A stretch of 64,000 bases of DNA from Pseudomonas viridiflava. Its GTDB lineage: Bacteria > Pseudomonadota > Gammaproteobacteria > Pseudomonadales > Pseudomonadaceae. Both the position numbers and the translations under genes were made by a program. The notes beneath the pieces are model-generated. The model searched no databases and had not been told where the DNA came from. It saw nothing but the letters and a program-made list of their open reading frames with translations. The DNA lies in the NCBI RefSeq assembly GCF_900582195.1, contig NZ_UTHA01000087.1, positions 1 to 64,000 on the forward strand, read 5' to 3'. The stretch's first letter is position 1, and the number at the start of each line of letters is the position of its first letter. This document shows, one piece after another, positions 26,089 to 33,920 of the stretch.

Positions 26089-26445
26089 ATGTCCCAGCCA
26101 CCCGAACCACCGGTCACTGACCTGATATCGCCGTACGCCTCGCCCAATTCAAGAAAGCTTCACGAAGCGGCTGAGCGGGCGCTTGACCATTACCTGCTGC
26201 CTGCCGCGGTCATGGCCGAACCCTACACGGCCAGCAGGATGTTCATGGTCAACCCGCAATCCGACGCCGAGTCCTTGCTGAGCAATGCCAGCGGTTCGCT
26301 CGCATCCGCCACGGTCATGCTCGGCAATTTTGCCGGCGTGCTGGAGGGTTCAAACCGCCATACCCTGTTGGGCATTGCGCAAGTGGTCATGTTGGGAGAG
26401 TTGGCAGTCAATAAGGCGTTGGATCTTGTTGTGCCAATCGAGTAA
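26089..26445 (+). CDS. DUF6124 family protein (second copy)
   Basis: This 118-residue paralogue of the preceding gene shares SRKLHEAAERALDHYL, MFMVNPQSDAESLL, ASATVMLGNFA and LGELAVNKALD with its family. The 120 bases between the two genes contain a GAGGGGGTGTGCCCCCTC hairpin (about 25987-26004), which may attenuate read-through. CTGGAG before the ATG is the likely SD. A clear terminator follows. Function unknown. Confidence 0.75.
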   Translation: MSQPPEPPVTDLISPYASPNSRKLHEAAERALDHYLLPAAVMAEPYTASRMFMVNPQSDAESLLSNASGSLASATVMLGNFAGVLEGSNRHTLLGIAQVVMLGELAVNKALDLVVPIE

Positions 26446-26463
26446 GCCGCACACGAAATGATC

Positions 26464-26497
26464 AAGCAGTCAGCCTTGGCGGCTGACTGCTTTTTTG
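26464..26497 (+). terminator. Rho-independent terminator after the DUF6124 pair
   Basis: AGCAGTCAGCC-TTGG-CGGCTGACTGCT is followed by TTTTTTG. It separates the DUF6124 genes from the convergent hydrolase gene. Confidence 0.85.
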
Positions 26498-26500
26498 TTT

Positions 26501-27529
26501 CTACAGGTGATCCGCATCAATCACAGCCTTGGCAAACGCCTGCGGATCTTCCTGCGGCAAGTTGTGGCCGATCCCGCCGTTGATCAAGCGGAACTGATAC
26601 TTGCCAGTAAAGCGCTTGGCATAATCCTCCGGCGCCGGGTGCGGCGCACCGTTGGCATCGCCTTCAAGGGTAATGGTCGGCACGCTGATCGACGGCGCGG
26701 TAGCGAGTTTCTGTTCCAGTGCGGCGTATTTCGCTTCGCCCTGAACCAGGCCCAACCGCCAGCGGTAGTTGAATACGGTGATGTCGACGTGATCCGGGTT
26801 CTGCAGTGCCTTGGCGCTTCGGTCGAACGTGGCGTCGTCGAATTTCCACTGTGGGGAAGCGGTCTGCCAGATCAGCTTGGCAAAGTCGTGAGTGTTTTTC
26901 TCGTAACCGGCACGACCACGGTCCGTCGCGAAGTAGAACTGATACCACCACTGCAATTCAGCCTTGGGCGGCAGTGGGTTTTGCCCGGCGGCTTGATTAC
27001 CGATCAGGTAACCACTGACCGATACCAGCGCTTTCACCCGTTCCGGCCACAGTGCCGAAACGATGTCCGCCGACCGTGCGCCCCAGTCATAACCGCCGAG
27101 CACCGCTTGCTTGATTTTCAACGCGTCCATGAAGTCGATGACGTCGCTGGCCAGCGCTGCCGGTTGGCCATTGCGCAGGGTGTCTTTGGAGAGGAACTGC
27201 GTATCGCCATAACCGCGCGCGTAGGGCATCAACACCCGATAACCCTTTGCCGCGAGCAACGGCGCGACTTCGTCGTAGCTGTGAATGTCGTAGGGCCAGC
27301 CGTGCAGCAGGATCACCACCGGGCCATTCGCCGGACCGGTTTCGGCGTAGGCGACGTCGAGCACGCCAGCCTTCACATGCTTGAGCGGGCCGAAAGGCGA
27401 GGGCGCGGAATAACTGACGGCGGCGGGTTCAGCGGTTTGCGCCTGAGCGCTGCCAAAAGCGCCGAGCAGCGCCACAGCCAGAATCGACAAGCCGAATGCG
27501 GTGTTGCGGGTGTGCAGTGCCTTTTTCAT
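26501..27529 (-). CDS. Exported alpha/beta hydrolase (epoxide hydrolase-like)
   Basis: This 342-residue alpha/beta hydrolase has a signal peptide of about 30 residues (cleavage after AQA), so it is periplasmic or secreted. HGWPYD gives the oxyanion region. The nucleophile elbow is GGYDWGARSA with Asp as nucleophile, and the catalytic His is in NGGIGHNLPQE. An Asp nucleophile with HGWP is the epoxide hydrolase/haloalkane dehalogenase pattern. The substrate is unknown. It is monocistronic and convergent with the DUF6124 genes. Confidence 0.85.
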   Translation of the reverse strand: MKKALHTRNTAFGLSILAVALLGAFGSAQAQTAEPAAVSYSAPSPFGPLKHVKAGVLDVAYAETGPANGPVVILLHGWPYDIHSYDEVAPLLAAKGYRVLMPYARGYGDTQFLSKDTLRNGQPAALASDVIDFMDALKIKQAVLGGYDWGARSADIVSALWPERVKALVSVSGYLIGNQAAGQNPLPPKAELQWWYQFYFATDRGRAGYEKNTHDFAKLIWQTASPQWKFDDATFDRSAKALQNPDHVDITVFNYRWRLGLVQGEAKYAALEQKLATAPSISVPTITLEGDANGAPHPAPEDYAKRFTGKYQFRLINGGIGHNLPQEDPQAFAKAVIDADHL

Positions 27530-27847
27530 GGTGACGTCTCCTTAGCGAACTGTTGGCCGAGGGGTCTGGGTGAACCCTTGAAACCTTGAGTGCATTTGAA
27601 CGAAGGGACGTGTCTGGCCTGTGTCGTAAAACGGCTTTGTTGAAAGTCGATGTGTCGCGGTAGGGTTCGTACACAGTGTGATACACGGCGGCGAAACCGA
27701 CTGAGCACGGACCTGATTCAGACCAAAATAATAAGTCGCTGTTTTAAAACAAAAAATATTTCACTTCGCGCTTCCCAAAGTCAAAAAACCTTGGTAAATT
27801 GCGCCCCGTTCTCACAGCGAACCTAACGAAGTAGCTGGAAGAGCAGT
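27530..27847. other. Gene-free stretch before tRNA-Gln
   Basis: No open frame with a convincing start is seen. The right part (27725-27800) is AT-rich (AAAATAATAA...AAAAAATATTTC) and probably holds the tRNA promoter. Confidence 0.4.
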
Positions 27848-27922
27848 AGGGGCGTCGCCAAGCGGTAAGGCAGCAGGTTTTGATCCTGCCATGCGTTGGT
27901 TCGAATCCAGCCGCCCCTGCCA
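27848..27922 (+). tRNA. tRNA-Gln (TTG)
   Basis: This 75-base cloverleaf has acceptor stem AGGGGCG/CGCCCCT, anticodon stem GCAGG/CCTGC around TTTTGAT (anticodon TTG), T loop GGTTCGAATCC, and encoded 3' GCCA. It is followed by a strong terminator, so it appears as a single-tRNA unit. Confidence 0.95.
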
Positions 27923-27930
27923 TATTCAAA

Positions 27931-27967
27931 AAAACGCCAACTTCGCAAGAAGTTGGCGTTTTTTTAT
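27931..27967 (+). terminator. Terminator downstream of tRNA-Gln
   Basis: AAACGCCAACTT and AAGTTGGCGTTT form the arms around CGCAAG, followed by TTTTT. The A tract on the left lets it work in both directions. Confidence 0.88.
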
Positions 27968-28036
27968 GCCTGCGATTTGGCATTTGCGCAGAAGGGCGGG
28001 CGAGTACGGCGCCGTAGCACCGTACTCGCCATCCAC

Positions 28037-30025
28037 TCAGTGCGGTGCGCGCGGAATGGTTTTCATCAGGTCTTCCGGGCTGATGTGGCCAACCACGCTG
28101 CCCGGTTGCGGCAGGTTGAGGATGTGGCCTTTCATCTTGCCGATGATGTGCATTTCACACGGCTTGCAATCGAACTTCAGCGTCAGCACTTCATCGCCGT
28201 GGATCAACTGCATTGGCGCAACCTTGGTGCGCACGCCGGTCACGCCTTTCGCCTGTTTCGGGCACAGGTTGAAGGAGAAACGCAGGCAGTGCTTGGTGAT
28301 CATCACCGGCACTTCGCCTGGCTCTTCGTGCGCTTCATATGCCGCGTCGATCAGCTTGACGCCGTGACGGTGGTAGAAGTCGCGCGCCTTCTGGTTGTAG
28401 ACGTTGGCGAGGAACGTCAGGTGCGAATCCGGGTACACCGGCGGCGGGCTGGTTTCGGCCTTGCGGCTGCCACGCGGGTGAGCGGCGACACGGGCGGCGG
28501 TCAGGGCTTCGATCACCTCACGGCGAAGAGACTTGAGCTGCGAGTTGGGGATGAAGAACGCCTGTGGCGCATCCAGTTTGATGTCGGTGGCGTGGTACTG
28601 GGTGGTGCCGAGCTGGCCGAGCAGATCGCGCAACTGTTCCAGCGCTTGCTCAGGCTTGTTGGCCACACCGAACGGACCAGGCAGGGTGACGCTGGCACTG
28701 ATGCCTTCTTCACTGGTGGCGGTCACTTCCAGCTGTTCTTCACGCAGGCGTGCGACCCAGCTCAGGGCCACGCGACGCTCGGAAGAGGTCTTCTGCAGCG
28801 CCTGTTGCCAGTTGTGGTCGAGGTTGCGATTGAGCGGATGGTTCGGGCGCAGCTTGTACAGGCCTTCGGGCATCTCGTTCGGCTCGACGCGATAGCGGTA
28901 GCGCTTCTCGCCGTCTTCTTCGAACTCGCCTTTGGCTTCAGCGATGTTGGCGCGGAAACCGACCACTTCGCGCTTGACCAGTACGTTCAAACCGTCGCCG
29001 TTGGACAGCGGCTCCTGGGTCACGACCTGGATGTCGCGTTTGCCGACTTTCTCGACTGTGCCCACTGGCAGACCGGTGAAGGTCGGCGAGTCGAAAGCGC
29101 CGATGTCGATCTTGCGATCGGTGACAAAGTAATCGGTGCTGCCACGGTGGAAGGTCTTTTCCGGATCCGGCAGGAAGAAGTGTGCAGTGCGGCCGCTGGA
29201 AGCGCGGGCCAGATCGGGGCGGTCTTCGAGCACGTCGTCGAGGCGCTGGCGGTAATAGGCGGTGATGTTTTTCACATAGCCCATGTCCTTGTAGCGACCT
29301 TCGATCTTGAACGAGCGCACACCGGCTTCGACCAAGGCGCGGATGTTGGCGCTCTGGTTGTTGTCCTTCATCGACAGCAGGTGTTTTTCGTAGGCGATCA
29401 CGCCACCCTTTTCATCTTTCAGGGTGTACGGCAAGCGGCACGCCTGGGAGCAGTCGCCACGGTTGGCGCTGCGCCCGGTCTGCGCATGGGAGATGTTGCA
29501 CTGGCCGGAGAAGGCCACGCACAACGCGCCATGAATGAAAAATTCGATGGCAGCGTCGGTTTCGTCAGCGATCGCGCGGATTTCCTGCAGGTTCAGCTCG
29601 CGGGCCAATACCAGTTGCGAGAAACCGGCCTGATCGAGGAACTTCGCCCGCTCTAGCGTACGAATGTCGGTCTGCGTCGAGGCGTGCAGCTCGATTGGCG
29701 GAATGTCCAGCTCCATCACGCCCAGATCCTGAACGATCAGCGCGTCGACCCCGGCGTCGTACAACTGATGGATCAGCTTGCGCGCCGGCTCCAGTTCGTT
29801 GTCGTGCAGGATGGTGTTGATGGTGGTGAAAATTCGCGCGTGATACTTACGGGCAAATTCCACCAGCTCGGCGATTTCGCCGACTTCGTTGCAGGCGTTG
29901 TGGCGCGCGCCGAAGCTTGGGCCGCCGATGTACACGGCGTCGGCGCCGTGCAGGATCGCCTCACGGGCGATGGCCACATCGCGGGCAGGGCTGAGCAATT
30001 CCAGATGATGCTTGGGCAAGGACAT
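28037..30025 (-). CDS. rlhA: 23S rRNA C2501 hydroxylation protein RlhA (U32 family)
   Basis: This 662-residue U32 peptidase-family protein corresponds to E. coli RlhA (YdcP, 653 residues), which is needed for hydroxylation of 23S rRNA cytidine 2501. It opens HLELLSPARDVAIAREAILHGADAVYIG. The U32 signature Cys cluster is in HGALCVAFSGQCNISH and NRGDCSQACRLPY, with more Cys in ITKHCLRFSFNLCPK and FDCKPCEMHIIG near the C terminus (probable Fe-S ligands). The start at 30025 gives MSLPKHHLELLSPARD; upstream in-frame codons are noncoding. Single gene. Confidence 0.88.
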   Translation of the reverse strand: MSLPKHHLELLSPARDVAIAREAILHGADAVYIGGPSFGARHNACNEVGEIAELVEFARKYHARIFTTINTILHDNELEPARKLIHQLYDAGVDALIVQDLGVMELDIPPIELHASTQTDIRTLERAKFLDQAGFSQLVLARELNLQEIRAIADETDAAIEFFIHGALCVAFSGQCNISHAQTGRSANRGDCSQACRLPYTLKDEKGGVIAYEKHLLSMKDNNQSANIRALVEAGVRSFKIEGRYKDMGYVKNITAYYRQRLDDVLEDRPDLARASSGRTAHFFLPDPEKTFHRGSTDYFVTDRKIDIGAFDSPTFTGLPVGTVEKVGKRDIQVVTQEPLSNGDGLNVLVKREVVGFRANIAEAKGEFEEDGEKRYRYRVEPNEMPEGLYKLRPNHPLNRNLDHNWQQALQKTSSERRVALSWVARLREEQLEVTATSEEGISASVTLPGPFGVANKPEQALEQLRDLLGQLGTTQYHATDIKLDAPQAFFIPNSQLKSLRREVIEALTAARVAAHPRGSRKAETSPPPVYPDSHLTFLANVYNQKARDFYHRHGVKLIDAAYEAHEEPGEVPVMITKHCLRFSFNLCPKQAKGVTGVRTKVAPMQLIHGDEVLTLKFDCKPCEMHIIGKMKGHILNLPQPGSVVGHISPEDLMKTIPRAPH

Positions 30026-30234
30026 AGTTTTTTTAGTCAGGCTGTCACGGTTAGGCGCGCATTCTACTCGTGAAACGACATGTCGGCACCTATGTACCGA
30101 TGGTCTGCAAATCGCGCTTGGCACGTTTCGCGGATTCGCGCAACTGTCAGACCTGTCAGTTGTTGTTCAGACGTCAGTTGGAAATAGTAACCAAGTCATT
30201 CGCCGACCATTCATTACGAAAAGGACATGTTGCT

Positions 30235-30744
30235 ATGAACGATAAAGACCATTTTCGTTATTTAGGTATCAACAAGAATAATTTGAACAGCGGGACCCAC
30301 GCGCCGGAAATTTACTACAAAGCAGTGATTGACCCTGTCCATCCGCACCTTGACGGGCCGGTATTCCAGGCAACCCAAGATGGCAAAGCTCTGTACTTCG
30401 GGTCCGCCGAAACCTTTAGCCTTATCGCGCACCATAGAGAGGATTCAAACGGCGTTTTCGAAATAATGTCGTTCGTTATTGATAACGAACTACCCGATGG
30501 AGAACACGACATAGGGGGGCAGGGCAGTAGTGTTCAAGGGGTCATCACAATGACCCCGAATATCATCTATGCCAAGGCGGGAAAAATTAAGTTTCAGAGA
30601 AATGACGCGAACGGTTCGATAACCGCCAGTTTCCACTTTGACTTTGAGCTTGAGGACCAAGGTGAAGTCAAAAAATATCGCGTAAAGGAAGGAAAGTTAT
30701 CGCTTGTTGCCACAGGGCCACTTGAAGCCCGGAAGCGATCCTGA
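30235..30744 (+). CDS. Hypothetical protein
   Basis: This 169-residue protein is soluble, without signal peptide, cysteine or membrane segment. Alternating hydrophobic stretches (GVFEIMSFVIDNE; GVITMTPNIIYAKAGKIKFQ; ITASFHFDFELED) suggest a mostly beta fold. The ATG at 30235 is preceded by AAAAGGA at some distance (about 12 bases). It is divergent from rlhA and followed by a terminator. I do not recognise the family. Confidence 0.6.
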   Translation: MNDKDHFRYLGINKNNLNSGTHAPEIYYKAVIDPVHPHLDGPVFQATQDGKALYFGSAETFSLIAHHREDSNGVFEIMSFVIDNELPDGEHDIGGQGSSVQGVITMTPNIIYAKAGKIKFQRNDANGSITASFHFDFELEDQGEVKKYRVKEGKLSLVATGPLEARKRS

Positions 30745-30751
30745 AAAGACG

Positions 30752-30785
30752 CGAGCCAGCCTTTACAGGCTTGGCTCGGGTTTTA
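30752..30785 (+). terminator. Rho-independent terminator
   Basis: CGAGCCAGCCT and AGGCTTGGCTCG pair across TTAC and are followed by GGTTTT, just after the hypothetical gene. Confidence 0.75.
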
Positions 30786-30828
30786 AGCCTCTATGAGGCG
30801 GCGGCTGGTGACCTGAAAGGAGTGGCGC

Positions 30829-31209
30829 TCAGGCTTTGGCCGCCATCGCAGTCACTTCCACGCGCATGCCCTCAACGGCGAGTGAGGCTACGCCGACGGC
30901 GGCACGCACCGGCCATGGCTTGGCGAAGAAACGCTGGTAAACCTCGTTGAATGCCGCGCGATCAGCCATGTCGGTGAGGTAGATGGTCAGGTGCATCACG
31001 CGATCCATCGAGCTGCCAGCACGCTCCAGCGCAACTTTCAGCGCTTGCAGGGTGCATTCGCTTTGCGTGGTGATATCGCCCAGTTCCAGGCTGCCGTCGG
31101 CACGGGTCGGGATCTGCGTGGATACCATGATTCCGTTGAACGTGGTGACGTCCGAAGAGATCGAGTCTGCGTCCGGATCCGGAGTGAAGGTGATGTCTTG
31201 GTTAGCCAT
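30829..31209 (-). CDS. RidA family protein
   Basis: This 126-residue RidA/YjgF protein has FNGIMVSTQIPTRADGSLELG, a TLQALKVALERAGSSMDRVMHLTIYLTD helix-strand pair and the C-terminal PVRAAVGVASLAVEGMRVEV. The PxRxxV-like arginine (VRAAVGV) is present, unlike in the RidA paralogue at 18614. Enamine/imine deaminase activity is therefore plausible. The start at 31209 gives MANQDITF. Confidence 0.85.
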   Translation of the reverse strand: MANQDITFTPDPDADSISSDVTTFNGIMVSTQIPTRADGSLELGDITTQSECTLQALKVALERAGSSMDRVMHLTIYLTDMADRAAFNEVYQRFFAKPWPVRAAVGVASLAVEGMRVEVTAMAAKA

Positions 31210-31295
31210 ACTGATCCTTTGATTGAGCGAGTGAAGATGGCCGCAGTTTACAGATACAGCATCGACATGGCCCGTTTCATGGCTACACAGATTGG

Positions 31296-31907
31296 TCAGA
31301 CAGGCAGTGTCGCCGCTTCCGCCGCGAGGGCCGCAAGGACGCTGGGGCGGGCGCCGATGCGCTGCATGTAGCGGGCAAGTGCGGGCCAGTCCTGTAGGCC
31401 GATGCCAAAGGTCGGCAGCCACTTCAGCACGGTGAATAGATAAGCATCGGCGACGCCGAATTTGTACATCAGATAGTCCCGAGCCGACAGTTGCTGATTC
31501 AGGTAGTCGAGACGCTTGAACAGCGTGTGCCGGAGAATCGTTTTGACCGATTCCGGAATCTGCGCATTGAACAGCGGTGCACTGCCACCGTGAATTTCCG
31601 TGCTGATGAAGTTCAGGTGCTCCTGCAGACGCGTGCGCTCCCATGAACCCTGGGGTGGCGCCAGCGTGTTGCCGGGCACCTGATCGACCAGAAATTGCAG
31701 TATTGCCGGCCCCTCCGTCAGCACGTCGCCGTTATCCAGAACCAGCGCGGCAACGTAGCCCTTTGGGTTGATGTCACGAAAGTCATGACCATCGGCAGTG
31801 CGTTTGCTCTGGTTATTGACACGAACCAGTTCGAACGGCAAACCCAGTTCCCGCAGCACAATGTGTGGGGAAAGCGAACAGGTCATGGGGGCGAAATACA
31901 GTTTCAT
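31296..31907 (-). CDS. Glutathione S-transferase
   Basis: This 203-residue GST has an N-terminal thioredoxin fold (MKLYFAPMTCSLSPHIVLRE; the Cys/Ser pair is at the beta-class active site, Cys10) and the glutathione motif LTEGPAILQFL. The C-terminal helical domain has GVADAYLFTVLKWL. Cys10 and the TCSLSPH context indicate the bacterial beta class. AAGGA precedes the start. It is divergent from the LysR gene at 32015 with a palindromic operator candidate between, so it is probably that regulator's target. Confidence 0.88.
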   Translation of the reverse strand: MKLYFAPMTCSLSPHIVLRELGLPFELVRVNNQSKRTADGHDFRDINPKGYVAALVLDNGDVLTEGPAILQFLVDQVPGNTLAPPQGSWERTRLQEHLNFISTEIHGGSAPLFNAQIPESVKTILRHTLFKRLDYLNQQLSARDYLMYKFGVADAYLFTVLKWLPTFGIGLQDWPALARYMQRIGARPSVLAALAAEAATLPV

Positions 31908-31958
31908 GGCACTTCCTTGCTGAGAGAGGGCGCCAGATTCCACTGCTGAAGCGGCTTT

Positions 31959-31975
31959 CGCAAAGGTCATTTGCG
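31959..31975. promoter_or_regulatory. Palindromic operator candidate between gst and lysR
   Basis: CGCAAA-N5-TTTGCG is a perfect 17-base dyad in the 107-base divergent region, well placed for the LysR regulator to control both genes. Confidence 0.5.
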
Positions 31976-32014
31976 GTGCTAGCGTATGACAAAATCTCAT
32001 GAGCACTAACAACC

Positions 32015-32914
32015 ATGACCATCCGGCTTCCCTCGCTAAACGGCTTGCGCGCTTTTGAATCGGTCGCCCGGCATATGAGCTTTACCAAGGCTGCCGAAGA
32101 GCTCAACGTCACCCAGACCGCTGTCAGTCACCAGATCCGCCGACTCGAAGCCGAGCTGGGCGGGCCGCTGTTTTTGCGGCTCAACGAGGGGTTGGCACTG
32201 AGCGAGGACGGGCACGCCTACTTGCCGGGTGTACGTGCGGCGTTTCAAGAACTGCGGTATTCGACTGAGCAGTTGCTTGCCTCTCGCGATAAAATTGTGC
32301 TGACGATCAGTACGCTGGTGTCGTTTGCATCGAAGTGGCTGTTGCCGCGGTTGCCGTCCTTTCAGCAGGCGTGTCCCGCTATCGATGTGCGAATCAGTGC
32401 GTCGACTGAATTAGTCGATTTTCGCAAGGGCGCTATCGATGCAGCCATCCGTTACGGGCGCGGCGACTGGAAGGGTTTGCGTGGCGATTTTTTGATGTCG
32501 GATGAAGTTTTCCCGGTTTGCAGCCCCGCACTGGCGAAGACATTGAGCACGCCTGCAGATCTGGCCAGGCACACAATGCTGCAGGTCAGCGGTGTGACGG
32601 TCAATGACTGGAGCACCTGGCTCAGCGCTGCGGGCCAACCGCCGCAACTCGCCGAGGGGCCACGGTTGACCTTTGATCTGGCGATGATGGCGGTGCAGGC
32701 GGCGGTTGACGGGCAGGGCGTGTGCATTGGCCGTTCGACCTATGTCGAGGACGATCTGCGAGCCGGGCGTCTGGTCATACCCTTCGATCTGCGTTTGAAA
32801 GATGAATTGGGCTTTTATCTGGTGACGCCCCATGAAACGGCGCAGACGAAGAAAATTGTCGCCTTGCGAACATGGCTGCTGGCACAGCCGCCCGCCAGAG
32901 AAACCTTTGTATAA
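32015..32914 (+). CDS. LysR regulator of GcvA type
   Basis: This 299-residue regulator opens RLPSLNGLRAFESVARHMSF with HTH KAAEELNVTQTAVSHQIRRLE, the classical GcvA-like start. The effector domain has AIRYGRGDWKGL and GQGVCIGRSTYVEDDLRAGRL, as in GcvA/AmpR-type members. It is divergent from the GST gene and probably controls it; the ligand is unknown. Confidence 0.88.
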   Translation: MTIRLPSLNGLRAFESVARHMSFTKAAEELNVTQTAVSHQIRRLEAELGGPLFLRLNEGLALSEDGHAYLPGVRAAFQELRYSTEQLLASRDKIVLTISTLVSFASKWLLPRLPSFQQACPAIDVRISASTELVDFRKGAIDAAIRYGRGDWKGLRGDFLMSDEVFPVCSPALAKTLSTPADLARHTMLQVSGVTVNDWSTWLSAAGQPPQLAEGPRLTFDLAMMAVQAAVDGQGVCIGRSTYVEDDLRAGRLVIPFDLRLKDELGFYLVTPHETAQTKKIVALRTWLLAQPPARETFV

Positions 32915-33037
32915 GCGTGTATCAAGGTGCTGTGCAGACACACGCGAACAATAAACCCGGGGTTTACGACACATCCCCCGTACATGTCCCGCTCACAGTA
33001 GAGGCCACCACACCACTACGTTCGAGAGGACAACACC

Positions 33038-33451
33038 ATGCATCGTCCATTGTTACTGGCCAGCGCCGCGCTACTCGCTTCAATGATCGGCATCACCCAC
33101 GCGGCTGAGGCGCCGGCCAGGAGCTGGCAACAAGGCTTGAGCCGCACCGATCTGGTTCGCCAGGATCTCGGGGCCGCCGAGCGCGAAGTGATTCAGGCAC
33201 GCGTCGATTTCGAACCGGGCGTGACCTCGCCAAGGCACGCGCATCCCGGTGTTGAAGTCGCGTATGTGATCAGCGGCACGTTCGAGTATCAACTGGAGGG
33301 CAGGGCGCCGGTGACGTTGAAGGCGGGGGATTCGTTGTTTATTCCGCAAGGGGTGGCGCATGTTGCGAAGAATGTTGGCACAGACAAAGGCTCGGAGCTG
33401 GCGACTTACATCGTCAAGAAGGGTGAGCCCTTGCTGATTCTCAAGCCGTAG
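33038..33451 (+). CDS. Exported cupin-domain protein
   Basis: This 137-residue protein has a signal peptide (about residues 1-22, cleavage after THA) followed by one cupin barrel. Cupin motif 1 is HAHPGVEVAYVISGTFEY (two His and Glu metal ligands) and motif 2 is GDSLFIPQGVAHVAKN (His ligand). It is likely a periplasmic metal-binding cupin of unknown substrate. The SD lies in the GAGAGGA region before the ATG. Confidence 0.82.
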   Translation: MHRPLLLASAALLASMIGITHAAEAPARSWQQGLSRTDLVRQDLGAAEREVIQARVDFEPGVTSPRHAHPGVEVAYVISGTFEYQLEGRAPVTLKAGDSLFIPQGVAHVAKNVGTDKGSELATYIVKKGEPLLILKP

Positions 33452-33460
33452 GCCCGCGAT

Positions 33461-33670
33461 TCAATGAAGCGTCGCCGCTCGGCGACGCTCGCCAATCCTG
33501 ATGCGGTCGAGCGCGCGGTTCAACGCATCGAGGGCATCGAGAAGGGCTTTGGCCTCGGCTTCGCGACCTTCCCCCCAGAGACGCTCGGCCATTTTGTTCA
33601 GCGCCTGGATCGAGCGTTCGATCTCTGCGGCGGTTGCCGTCACTTTGCTGGCCGGGGGTTGTTTGGGCAT
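33461..33670 (-). CDS. Small helical hypothetical protein
   Basis: This 69-residue, strongly helical protein (AEIERSIQALNKMAERLWGE; AKALLDALDALNRALDRIRI) is rich in Ala, Arg and Glu. It has no membrane segment. It converges with the cupin gene. Codon use is normal for the host, which supports a real gene, but the family is not recognised. Confidence 0.55.
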   Translation of the reverse strand: MPKQPPASKVTATAAEIERSIQALNKMAERLWGEGREAEAKALLDALDALNRALDRIRIGERRRAATLH

Positions 33671-33920
33671 TCAGTGAGTGTCCTGCGAGAGGCTTGGCGG
33701 TTCAGTTTCAGCATGATGCCGCACATGGTCGAAGATCGAAATACCGCGCAACCAGGCCCAGGCTGAGACACCAGGCGCTGCACATAGACTTTAGTCGGAT
33801 GCGAGCAATCGCAGAACACCCTGTGTGATAATGGCATATTGCTGGCTCGCTATGGGCCCACATCGTTATCAGACTGGATTGAATCCGCCTCGTACAGCGT
33901 AAATTTTAAAGGAATCATTG

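Noticed and set aside
27896..29656. 586-residue open frame opposite rlhA
   Set aside because: It lies entirely antisense to RlhA and starts inside tRNA-Gln; composition is that of a shadow frame.
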